64,000 bases of DNA. Source: Xenorhabdus japonica (GTDB lineage: Bacteria; Pseudomonadota; Gammaproteobacteria; Enterobacterales; Enterobacteriaceae). Shown in pieces: positions 8,622 through 15,911 of the stretch; the first letter of the stretch is position 1; each line of letters starts with the position of its first letter. The stretch lies in assembly GCF_900115195.1 (NCBI RefSeq), contig NZ_FOVO01000004.1:1-64000 (forward strand). Reading direction: 5' to 3'. Below the pieces are notes generated by a model. The model did no database searches. It was not told the DNA's origin and saw nothing but the letters and a program-made list of their open reading frames with translations. Position numbers and translations under genes: made by a program.

Positions 8622-9413
8622 TTAGTTTGATGGTGTTAGTAATTGAGTTAGCTGACGATTGAGTTGGCGGGCAGCGATGGCATGCCCGTTTTCTATATCA
8701 ACAGCAAAATTTTCATTGGTGAGTTGTTCACCAATAGTGATCGTATAAATGGGTTTTTTCGGTGGGATTTGATACCACTTGCTTTTTTTATCCAGCATAG
8801 TCTGGCTGCAAGTAATATGTATGATCCGCAAATCACATTCACATCGTACGGCGATATTAGCGGCTCCACGTTGAAGCGAAATAGGTTGGCCGGGTGTTGT
8901 GCGCGTTCCTTCTGGGAAAATCAGGATATTGTGACCAGAAGTCAGCCGTTCGCGGCAAACAGGAAGCAGAGTTTCTGCATCACTGTTAATCAGGTAACGT
9001 GCAGAGCGTATTACGCCGCTGACAAAAGGATTGCGCAGTAACGCAGATTTTACGATGCAATCCACGTCTGGCAGTGTTGATGCCAGAATGACGTAATCCA
9101 GTAAAGTTGGGTGATTAGCAACAATCAAACAACCTTTATCCGCACGAATTTTATCCAGTTCATTGAAATGGTAATCCAGTACTCCCAATTTTCTGGTCAA
9201 AAAAAGGAACAGGCGAAAGCTGAATGAAATGCTGTGGCGCGCGAGATAGCAACGTTTACTTTCATTACGTAGGAAAACCAGCAATAAATTAAACCAAATA
9301 AGAGAAAGCAGTAACCCACCTAAGCCAAACAGGGCAAAACAAAATCCGGTCATGAGCAGACGCCAGAGCCAGTTAATGCGTTCAGTGATATTGACTGAAA
9401 CCCTTTTAATCAT
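8622..9413 (-). CDS. apeD: 1-acylglycerol-3-phosphate-type acyltransferase (ApeD)
   Basis: A 263-residue membrane-associated acyltransferase of the PlsC superfamily. After two hydrophobic segments near the N-terminus come the catalytic N-H-P-T-L-L-D (NHx4D) motif and the F-P-E-G-T-R substrate-binding motif. In APE clusters it probably moves the polyene or a fatty acyl chain onto the lipid scaffold. The frame is open to 9587, inside the chain-length-factor gene, but ATG 9413 is preferred because a GGAG site lies 8 bases upstream and the start then overlaps the previous gene by only 8 bp, in keeping with the rest of the cluster. Confidence 0.85.
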   Translation of the reverse strand: MIKRVSVNITERINWLWRLLMTGFCFALFGLGGLLLSLIWFNLLLVFLRNESKRCYLARHSISFSFRLFLFLTRKLGVLDYHFNELDKIRADKGCLIVANHPTLLDYVILASTLPDVDCIVKSALLRNPFVSGVIRSARYLINSDAETLLPVCRERLTSGHNILIFPEGTRTTPGQPISLQRGAANIAVRCECDLRIIHITCSQTMLDKKSKWYQIPPKKPIYTITIGEQLTNENFAVDIENGHAIAARQLNRQLTQLLTPSN

Positions 9414-10134
9414 CTGACAGGCTCCAATTCCATTGGCAATGATCTCCTGAAACAGTGAAATTCTGCTTGCCCCGTAACCAGCCATGAAGAAACTGGAGGC
9501 TTTGAGGAAGGTCAGGTTCTGCTTCTGATGAAGATTGCTTTGTACAGCGTAAGCAAGTACCTGACTCCAGCAATAGAGCGACCGCAAATGGATAGGTTGG
9601 GGTATTGGTATCTATGACATTGTGATAAAAGCTGGGGATCTCACCATCAAAATCGACCAGCAAGACTTTACGGTGCCCCGCATGAAGCAGTGTTGAGGCT
9701 TCAAACAGCCCTTGCAAGAAACTGTCAATACCTGCCGAAACGGAAGAGGAAACCAGAGGAGCCTTCGCCACAATGGTTAGATTACCTACAGAAGAGTTAT
9801 GAACTGACATGGCAAAATTGGTTGGAGAAACACTCTCTTTTTGCGCCAGATTCTGCAATATTTGGTAATTGCGTTCCAGCTCACCGTGACGGCTGGTATA
9901 GACAATGGCATCGACTTGATTACGACGCAGGATGCTTAAACCACAATCCACGGCAAGACGGCTGCCAGAGCTTAAACGGCGAGCTGTCATCATGGGTAAT
10001 TGGGCACATTTCTCTAATGGCTGTGATTTATCGATAGTAGCTGGTAATTTCGCAGACCATTCTTTCCACTTTTCAGCAAGAGAGAGTCCTGGGGCGATTG
10101 CTTGCCAGTCTGTAATATCCAATGTCAATTTCAT
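9406..10134 (-). CDS. apeC: Ketosynthase-like chain-length factor (ApeC)
   Basis: A 242-residue protein of the small ketoacyl-synthase-like family (PF13723 type). It keeps the thiolase-fold core but shows no active-site cysteine: the region where a nucleophile would be expected reads S-V-H-N-S-S-V-G. This fits the chain-length-factor role assigned to ApeC, which pairs with the catalytic ketosynthase ApeO, expected to the left of this window. The gene is 13 bp downstream of the methyltransferase gene and overlaps the acyltransferase gene by 8 bp. Confidence 0.8.
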   Translation of the reverse strand: MKLTLDITDWQAIAPGLSLAEKWKEWSAKLPATIDKSQPLEKCAQLPMMTARRLSSGSRLAVDCGLSILRRNQVDAIVYTSRHGELERNYQILQNLAQKESVSPTNFAMSVHNSSVGNLTIVAKAPLVSSSVSAGIDSFLQGLFEASTLLHAGHRKVLLVDFDGEIPSFYHNVIDTNTPTYPFAVALLLESGTCLRCTKQSSSEAEPDLPQSLQFLHGWLRGKQNFTVSGDHCQWNWSLSDD

Positions 10135-10147
10135 GAAATACCGTTCG

Positions 10148-11221
10148 TTACTGCTTTTTGCAGATCAGTAATGTATGCCCTAGCCCTAGCTGATCAATTT
10201 GGTTTTCTATGACCAACCCAGCTTTATTAAGGAATTGGGTAAAATCATCAACACTATAAAAACGACTATTACCATTTGCCATACAAGTAAAATAAAGCGA
10301 GGTAGCATTAAGGCTATAAGCCGCTGCTTCAAAAGGCTGGCAGTCCCAAAACAGCTCCATAATGCAAATTCGTGCATCAGGTTTCATGGCTGCGGAGATC
10401 TTGCGTAAAATGCCTATAATTTGTGTTTCGGAAAAACAATCCAAGAATTGGCTCATCCACCAAATATCTGCTTCTGTGGGTAAGTCGTCATCCGATAACA
10501 TGTCAATAGGATAGCCGAAAATACGATCAGCCATACCTTGGCTGCGTATATTTTCTTCAGCCAATTTTATTTGCTGGGGTAAATCCAGAATAGTAACGCT
10601 GACTTTACTGTCATATTGGCAACAGCGCAATGCCCATTTTCCTGTATTTCCACCAACATCATAAATCACTTTAGGATTTATGGAGAAAACAGTTTTCAAT
10701 GCCGCATTAAAGGCAGAATCAGAATAAAAATGGTCGAATGAAAACCAGCTTGTTTTAGCAGGCTCAGGTAATTGGCTCAGAGCAGGATAAATCGTTGGCC
10801 ACTCACCGAACACTTTTAATCCGGCAGGCTTATTTTTCAGGAGAGATTCTTTTAAGTGAAATAACCCTTGATAACAAACGTCCTGAGTGAAATCCATATT
10901 GACGCGAGTCATCTTGTCATGTAGCAAATAATGTCCGATTTTACTGAGGAAATAACGATCATTCTGCTTAATAATAATTCTGCCGCTCAATCCCATATCC
11001 AACAAAATACCCACACCGTAGCTATCTAATTCGGAGTTCCTGAAAATCTCATCTTTGGTCGCACCATTTTTGTGGTTTTTATCCAGGAAAGATAAAATTC
11101 CGCAATCGCGTAGTCCCATTGCTGTTTGAAATAGCATAGGGGCAAAAGCAATGCGTTGAGCTTCTGTAATTGCCTCAAGTGCACTGAACTCATCTTTGTC
11201 ATAATTATAGGGTGCGGTCAT
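10148..11221 (-). CDS. apeB: SAM-dependent methyltransferase of the aryl polyene cluster (ApeB)
   Basis: A 357-residue methyltransferase with an N-terminal helical dimerisation-type domain (about 1-120) and a C-terminal Rossmann domain. The SAM-binding loop D-V-G-G-N-T-G lies at residues 188-194 and the acidic end of strand 2 follows. The layout is that of plant/polyketide O-methyltransferases (PF00891 type). In the APE pathway it most likely methylates the aryl head group; whether at carbon or oxygen cannot be told here. It is the first recognisable ape gene in this transcript, 13 bp before apeC, and only about 50 bases separate its start from a terminator, so the cluster promoter should lie in 11222-11270. 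Confidence 0.82.
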   Translation of the reverse strand: MTAPYNYDKDEFSALEAITEAQRIAFAPMLFQTAMGLRDCGILSFLDKNHKNGATKDEIFRNSELDSYGVGILLDMGLSGRIIIKQNDRYFLSKIGHYLLHDKMTRVNMDFTQDVCYQGLFHLKESLLKNKPAGLKVFGEWPTIYPALSQLPEPAKTSWFSFDHFYSDSAFNAALKTVFSINPKVIYDVGGNTGKWALRCCQYDSKVSVTILDLPQQIKLAEENIRSQGMADRIFGYPIDMLSDDDLPTEADIWWMSQFLDCFSETQIIGILRKISAAMKPDARICIMELFWDCQPFEAAAYSLNATSLYFTCMANGNSRFYSVDDFTQFLNKAGLVIENQIDQLGLGHTLLICKKQ

Positions 11222-11270
11222 ATATCCAGATATCCGATATGTCTGTAGCCAGAATGTATATTGAAAAACT

Positions 11271-11317
11271 AAAGCCTATCTTATCAGTGTGTTTTCACTG
11301 ATAAGGGATAGGCCTTA
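11271..11317 (-). terminator. Rho-independent terminator after the small lipoprotein gene
   Basis: A long inverted repeat (A-A-G-C-C-T-A-T-C... with ...G-A-T-A-G-G-C-C-T-T, containing T-T-A-T-C-A-G-T-G paired with C-A-C-T-G-A-T-A-A) sits 10 bp beyond the stop of the lipoprotein gene on the minus strand and is followed by a T-rich run. It should insulate the APE genes from that transcript. Confidence 0.75.
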
Positions 11318-11327
11318 AAGCTGAAAT

Positions 11328-11717
11328 TTATTGATTAGCCAACAGGGCTAAATTTGACTGAATGTCTTTATCCAGATTATTGACCCAACGGTTATAGTTG
11401 CGGTGAATTTTTCCATCACTCTCTCTTAATTTATGGCTCTTGACATAATTGATGGAGTAGTTTTTGGCAGTATAGTTGATGCGTATTTGCACGTCATGCT
11501 GGCGATTTTTCAGGAAGCCATCAATAACCCCAGGAGAAACTTCGGTCATTACCCATTTGCGTTTCTTACCTGCTTCCAAAATAGCTTTTTTCACGGAAGA
11601 CAGAGAATTATGAGTCATGATAGTGGCTTGAGGAGTTAATATTGGTGCGTTACGGGCACAGCCAGCAAGCGTGATGACGCAAACCAGACTAATTAATAGC
11701 TTATATGAAGTTTTCAT
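11328..11717 (-). CDS. Small lipoprotein of unknown function
   Basis: A 129-residue predicted lipoprotein. The signal peptide ends with the lipobox L-A-G-C, cysteine at residue 20. The mature part is basic and mixed alpha/beta in appearance, with no motif I recognise. It is monocistronic, with its own terminator just downstream and a long AT-rich region upstream. It lies between the APE cluster and a toxin-antitoxin remnant, so it is accessory rather than core. A role in the envelope is all that can be inferred. Confidence 0.75.
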   Translation of the reverse strand: MKTSYKLLISLVCVITLAGCARNAPILTPQATIMTHNSLSSVKKAILEAGKKRKWVMTEVSPGVIDGFLKNRQHDVQIRINYTAKNYSINYVKSHKLRESDGKIHRNYNRWVNNLDKDIQSNLALLANQ

Positions 11718-12096
11718 TATTTTTCTCTTGTTAGATGAGATGATATAGCTTATGTCATAGTGATGTTATACATATTAGTTTAAATAAATTCTTACAATAC
11801 TGCTACATCTATCATTTCATTATGGATTTCATTGAATAATTCTCTGAATCCTATTTAATTTTATCTCTGCTTTTTATTCGCCTTTAGGATTCATTAAATG
11901 CAGTTATGTATATGGGGTGTTTATTTAGCTTGTTAATTTAAAGTTAGTTGGATGAATATTGAATTAGATTTTTTATATTAGTTCTGTAGATGCTTATTTC
12001 AAGGATAATGGATTTTATGAATGCATTATTTAGTAACATAAGTGATAAGAAGTTAGCTAATGGTAACTATAGTTATTTATAAAATTAATATTTTAT
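11718..12096. other. AT-rich intergenic region without a gene
   Basis: About 380 bp of strongly AT-rich DNA between the divergent lipoprotein gene and the hicB remnant. It must hold the lipoprotein promoter. I see no open frame of note, no RNA gene and no clear inverted repeat. The composition suggests foreign or decaying DNA. Confidence 0.6.
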
Positions 12097-12351
12097 TTCG
12101 AAGACAACGAAAAAATCGCACTGCCTAGCCCCGTGGGACAGAATGAGGATTATGTCGATGTGCCCTCAAGCGTGGCCTCCAAAGTGCTTATGCTCAATGC
12201 GTTTATTGATTCCAAGTTAACGCAAATTGAGTTAGCCAACTGCATGGGGGTGAAAAAGCAGGAAGTGACCCGTATCTTTGACTTACGGCATTCCACCAAA
12301 ATTGATACGGTAGGTAAGGTCACATCGGCTATCCACGCATTAACCTACTGA
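12097..12351 (+). pseudogene. Truncated hicB antitoxin remnant
   Basis: A frame that reads like the C-terminal half of a HicB antitoxin: F-E-D-N-E followed by V-D-V-P-S-S-V-A-S-K-V, a helix-turn-helix segment (L-T-Q-I-E-L-A-N-C-M-G-V-K-K-Q-E-V-T-R) and D-L-R-H-S-T-K-I-D-T-V-G. The N-terminal partial-RNase-H-like half is absent: an in-frame TAG stands at 12070-12072 and the similarity begins only near 12097. The end also departs from the usual HicB tail. No hicA toxin gene is visible nearby. The piece from GTG 12133 could still be translated as a 72-residue DNA-binding peptide, but it is best read as a remnant of a toxin-antitoxin locus. Confidence 0.75.
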
Positions 12352-12422
12352 CTATGCGATTAATTTGGATCGCGTTCCTGTGTTGCGCTCACGCTGCACA
12401 ATCCATCTTACGTGTCAGCGAA

Positions 12423-12468
12423 GACAAAATGGGACACTAAATTTTTCTCAGGAGACAAAAAAGGGACA
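12423..12468. mobile_element. Possible insertion-sequence end remnant
   Basis: Two closely similar motifs in the same direction, GACAAAATGGGACA (12423-12436) and GACAAAAAAGGGACA (12454-12468), 17 bp apart. Repeated sites of this kind are typical of transposase-binding ends. No transposase gene is present. I cannot assign a family; the call rests only on the repeated motif and the position between a broken hicB gene and a tRNA. Confidence 0.35.
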
Positions 12469-12483
12469 TTGACCAAAAGATAT

Positions 12484-12510
12484 AAAAAAACCACTCGTGC
12501 TTGAGTGGTC
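12484..12510 (-). terminator. Rho-independent terminator of the tRNA-Ile gene
   Basis: On the minus strand the stem A-C-C-A-C-T-C / G-A-G-T-G-G-T with a 6-base loop is followed by a run of seven T. It lies about 30 bp beyond the 3' CCA of the tRNA gene, as expected for a single-tRNA transcript. Confidence 0.85.
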
Positions 12511-12537
12511 TATATTGCTGATTTAACAGCTAAAATT

Positions 12538-12613
12538 TGGTGGCCCCTGCTGGACTTGAACCAGCGACCAAGCGATTATGAGTCGCCTGCTCTAACCACT
12601 GAGCTAAGGGGCC
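12538..12613 (-). tRNA. ileX: tRNA-Ile with CAU anticodon (lysidine-modified, AUA-reading)
   Basis: A 76-nt gene with encoded CCA. The acceptor pairs G-G-C-C-C-C-T with A-G-G-G-G-C-C, the D-loop reads A-G-C-T-C-A-G-T-G-G-T-T-A-G-A-G-C and the T-loop G-G-T-T-C-A-A-G-T-C-C. The anticodon is CAT, which could mean Met, but the body matches enterobacterial ileX/ileY, whose C34 is changed to lysidine by TilS to read AUA. In E. coli ileX also lies next to rpoD, which supports the call. Its 3' end faces the hicB remnant and the APE cluster, the side on which integrative elements usually insert. Confidence 0.93.
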
Positions 12614-12627
12614 GTTGAAGTGGGGAG

Positions 12628-12633
12628 ATTATA
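12628..12633 (-). promoter_or_regulatory. -10 box of the tRNA-Ile promoter
   Basis: On the minus strand a perfect TATAAT, followed by the GC-rich discriminator C-T-C-C-C-C typical of stable-RNA promoters, lies 14 bases before the mature 5' end. The -35 region is weak (T-A-G-A-C-C at 18-bp spacing). It implies a very short leader. Confidence 0.65.
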
Positions 12634-12902
12634 CGGTACAGTTTGGTCTTAGGTCTAGTCCCCAAAATTCATATGCGTATTTTATATACAATAATTAGTA
12701 TATTTTAACGTATCTCAGCTTATTGGAAGTCATCTGAAATCTTTTTTAGTGATATTGTTTGCTTTTATAACAAACATTTCTGATTGTTTACTGCGCTTCG
12801 TTCATAATTTAGTCAATGAATTTTTGTCAGTGTAATTTTGTGTTTTTCATTGATTTTCAAACATTATTATTACTTTTCATAAAAATATTTTGGTAAATCA
12901 AT

Positions 12903-13682
12903 ATGGAAAAAAATAATTTATCGGCAGCTATTTGGGCTCATTATCAAATAGAAGATCACTTTTTTTCATCTATCAGCCAGATGTCTCAGCACATTAGTGA
13001 AAGTGTTCGAGCCTATGTGACTGGAGTTGAAACGCATTCATTGAATTTTTTGCTGGTGACCGATGTTAATCAACAGACCGCCGAGGATCTACAAAAAGGA
13101 ATTCAATTGCTGGATGAGAAAACTTATTTTCCTTTTGCGATTGTTGCTGTAGAGCCAGATAGTCAAGTTTTAGCAGTGATTCAACAGGCTGGATTTGTGT
13201 TTGATGCTGATAGTATAACTACAGCCATGCAACTTGATTTGGTGAATTGGCAGATGAGCGATGTATCAGTTATGGAATATGACATTCGGTGTGTTAACCA
13301 CTGTTTGGATGATTGGGCAATCCCGATGGAAAGCGCATTTGAGACAGGTGCTTCTATTTCTGGGCAGTATCAAAAATGCCATCAAGCAGCTTTGGATGCG
13401 GGAAAAGATCTGCAACATTATGCCTTGTATGTCGATGGTCAGCCGATCTGTTCTTTAACTTTATCAAGATTAGATAATATTGTTCGTTTTGATGAAATTA
13501 GTACGCTGGTGGAGGAACAGAGAAGGGGATATGCCTCTGCCTTGATCAATCATGTGTTGAATGAAGCTAAACAATATGGTGTAACTACGTGCTATTTGGA
13601 TGCCTCTCGTGATGGTAATGGATTGTATCGGCGTATTGGATTTAAGCCATTATTTGAATATCAGGGATTTATCCGTGCGTGA
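12903..13682 (+). CDS. GNAT-family N-acetyltransferase
   Basis: A 259-residue protein whose C-terminal half is a GNAT domain: the acetyl-CoA-binding motif Q-R-R-G-Y-A lies at residues 206-211 and the late L-Y-R-R-I-G-F segment is typical of the family. The N-terminal 120 residues resemble a second, degenerate acyltransferase-like half. Its substrate is unknown. ATG 12903 is preceded by a very AT-rich leader and no strong ribosome-binding site. It occupies the place between tRNA-Ile and rpoD where E. coli has mug (mismatch uracil-DNA glycosylase). It ends against rpoD with a shared bidirectional terminator. Confidence 0.85.
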   Translation: MEKNNLSAAIWAHYQIEDHFFSSISQMSQHISESVRAYVTGVETHSLNFLLVTDVNQQTAEDLQKGIQLLDEKTYFPFAIVAVEPDSQVLAVIQQAGFVFDADSITTAMQLDLVNWQMSDVSVMEYDIRCVNHCLDDWAIPMESAFETGASISGQYQKCHQAALDAGKDLQHYALYVDGQPICSLTLSRLDNIVRFDEISTLVEEQRRGYASALINHVLNEAKQYGVTTCYLDASRDGNGLYRRIGFKPLFEYQGFIRA

Positions 13683-13685
13683 TAA

Positions 13686-13713
13686 AAAAGCGTCTGCCGA
13701 AACAGACGCTTTT
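13686..13713. terminator. Bidirectional terminator between the GNAT gene and rpoD
   Basis: A perfect 11-bp stem, A-A-A-A-G-C-G-T-C-T-G with its complement and a six-base loop, lies 4 bp after the GNAT stop and 25 bp after the end of rpoD. The A/T flanks give a U-tract in both directions, so it can end both converging transcripts. Confidence 0.88.
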
Positions 13714-13737
13714 CAGATTTATCAGCAAGTTCGTTGA

Positions 13738-15591
13738 TTAGTCATCAAGGAAGCTGCGTAGTACTTCGGAACGGCTCGGATGGCGCAATTTACGTAGTGC
13801 TTTTGCTTCAATCTGACGAATACGCTCGCGGGTTACATCAAATTGTTTACCCACTTCTTCCAGAGTATGGTCAGTGTTCATATCAATGCCAAAACGCATA
13901 CGCAGAACTTTCGCTTCACGTGCAGTCAGACCTGCCAGCACATCGTGAGTTGCTGAGCGCAGGCTTTCTGAAGTTGCTGAATCCAGTGGCAGTTCAAGAG
14001 TGGTATCCTCAATGAAATCGCCCAGATGTGAATCTTCATCATCACCCACAGGGGTTTCCATGGAGATTGGCTCTTTGGCAATTTTCAGTACCTTGCGGAT
14101 CTTGTCTTCAGGCATCAACATGCGTTCTGCCAGCTCTTCCGGTGAAGGCTCACGACCCATTTCCTGCAACATCTGGCGGGAAATACGATTGAGTTTGTTG
14201 ATGGTCTCAATCATATGTACTGGGATACGGATGGTGCGTGCCTGATCTGCAATAGAACGAGTAATCGCCTGACGGATCCACCATGTCGCGTAAGTTGAGA
14301 ATTTGTAACCACGACGGTATTCAAATTTATCAACCGCTTTCATTAGACCGATATTACCTTCCTGGATCAAATCGAGGAATTGCAGGCCACGGTTGGTATA
14401 TTTCTTCGCAATCGAAATAACCAAACGCAGGTTGGCCTCAACCATCTCTTTCTTCGCCCGGCGAGCTTTCGCTTCACCGATTGACATGCGACGATTGATG
14501 TCTTTGACCTGTTCAATGGTCATGCCAGTTTCTTCTTCGATCTGACATAACTTTTGCAGGCTACGCATAACTTCTTCTTCAACTTCCAGCAACTTGTCAG
14601 ACCATGGCTTGTTCATTGCTTTTGCAGCGGTGAACCATGTCTCACTTGTTTCATTGCCAGAGAACAGAGTAATGAAGTTTTTCTTCGGCATTTTGCACTG
14701 CTCAACACACATCTTCATGATCTGGCGTTCTTGAAGACGTACACGATCCATCATGGAACGCATGTTGTTGACCAGGTAATCAAACTGTTTTGGTACCAGA
14801 CGGAACTGTTTGAATACTTCAGATAAAGTTAATATTTCTGCTGCAGTATTAGGATGACTACGGCCGTGAGCTTTGATTGACTGACGAGTAAGTTCATATT
14901 GCTCACGCAGCTCCAGGAATTTCTGACGAGCTAATTCTGGATCGATGCTGTTATCATCTTCGCTGTCAGCATCATCATCACGCTCTTCGTCATCTTCATC
15001 GTCATCATTGTCGTCAAGCTCTTCCTGAGGAAGTTCTGAGCCAACGTGAGTGGCTGTTGGTGCAAGATCTTCTTCTGCGTTAGGATCAACGAAGCCTGTG
15101 ATCAAATCGGACAGACGACTCTCGCCGGATTCAACGCGGTCGTACTGCTCCAGCAAGTAAGTAATCGCTTCAGGGTATTCAGCAACGGAGCACTGTACTT
15201 GGTTGATGCCATCTTCAATGCGCTTTGCAATGTCAATTTCACCTTCGCGAGTCAGGAGCTCAACCGTACCCATTTCACGCATGTACATGCGAACCGGATC
15301 AGTGGTACGACCGATTTCTGACTCGACACTAGATAACACTTGTGCGGCTGCTTCCGCTGCATCTTCATCTGTGTCGTTTGTGTTTTCTGCCAACATGAGA
15401 TCATCGGCATCAGGTGCTTCTTCCATTACCTGGATGCCCATGTCATTGATCATTTGGATGATATCTTCTATCTGATCAGAATCGACGATATCTTCCGGCA
15501 GATGGTCATTGACCTCAGCATAGGTCAAATAGCCTTGCTCCTTACCTCGGGTGACAAGTAGCTTTAGCTGTGACTGCGGGTTTTGCTCCAT
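13738..15591 (-). CDS. rpoD: RNA polymerase primary sigma factor 70
   Basis: A 617-residue housekeeping sigma factor (613 in E. coli) that directs RNA polymerase to most promoters. Region 1.1 lies at the N-terminus, an acidic insert rich in Asp and Glu at about residues 185-215, region 2 carries the -10 recognition segment ([12 protein letters not shown]), and region 4 has the helix-turn-helix [17 protein letters not shown]. The frame is open to 15660, but ATG 15591 is the start conserved in enterobacteria (M-E-Q-N-P-Q-S). It is the last gene of the rpsU-dnaG-rpoD macromolecular-synthesis operon, separated here from dnaG by 320 bp. Confidence 0.97.
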   Translation of the reverse strand: MEQNPQSQLKLLVTRGKEQGYLTYAEVNDHLPEDIVDSDQIEDIIQMINDMGIQVMEEAPDADDLMLAENTNDTDEDAAEAAAQVLSSVESEIGRTTDPVRMYMREMGTVELLTREGEIDIAKRIEDGINQVQCSVAEYPEAITYLLEQYDRVESGESRLSDLITGFVDPNAEEDLAPTATHVGSELPQEELDDNDDDEDDEERDDDADSEDDNSIDPELARQKFLELREQYELTRQSIKAHGRSHPNTAAEILTLSEVFKQFRLVPKQFDYLVNNMRSMMDRVRLQERQIMKMCVEQCKMPKKNFITLFSGNETSETWFTAAKAMNKPWSDKLLEVEEEVMRSLQKLCQIEEETGMTIEQVKDINRRMSIGEAKARRAKKEMVEANLRLVISIAKKYTNRGLQFLDLIQEGNIGLMKAVDKFEYRRGYKFSTYATWWIRQAITRSIADQARTIRIPVHMIETINKLNRISRQMLQEMGREPSPEELAERMLMPEDKIRKVLKIAKEPISMETPVGDDEDSHLGDFIEDTTLELPLDSATSESLRSATHDVLAGLTAREAKVLRMRFGIDMNTDHTLEEVGKQFDVTRERIRQIEAKALRKLRHPSRSEVLRSFLDD

Positions 15592-15911
15592 AAGACGGTA
15601 TCCACACTTCAGAGTATTGGTTGGTGTCGGTCGGCAAAACAAATATGCCAACAATAACATTTGAGGGCGTTTTCATTGTATTGCCGCTGCCCTCAATTGC
15701 GGCAATTGTAGGGCTATTTACCCTACCTAATGCGGCATTTAAGCCGTGAATTCTGTGTCTGCGATTTTATGTTTTGATTTAGAACCTGTTTCACCAAGCT
15801 ATATTTTCATCAAGACATATTTTGGATACAAACCCATTGTGTAAGTAATCCAAGTAATATAGCTTTCAAATAATGTAGCCTTGAAGTAGATAGCCTTGCT
15901 GAGACAGATTC
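15592..15911. other. Long dnaG-rpoD intergenic region
   Basis: About 320 bp between dnaG and rpoD, clearly longer than in E. coli. It carries several near-copies of a short A-T-A-T-A-G-C-T-T / A-T-A-G-C-C-T-T-G motif between about 15798 and 15900, in both orientations, which resemble decayed repeats. An rpoD promoter inside this stretch is plausible but I cannot place one confidently. No open frame worth calling is present. Confidence 0.5.

Noticed and set aside
63-11221. Reading the left cluster as a fatty-acid or ordinary type II polyketide locus
   Set aside because: The combination of two ACPs, aryl-AMP ligase, glycosyltransferase/acyltransferase fusion, LolA-like carrier, MMPL exporter and DUF3261 lipoprotein in this order is specific to aryl polyene clusters.
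12538-12613. tRNA-Met assignment from the CAU anticodon
   Set aside because: The body, acceptor stem and location beside rpoD match the isoleucine tRNA with lysidine, not elongator or initiator methionine tRNA.
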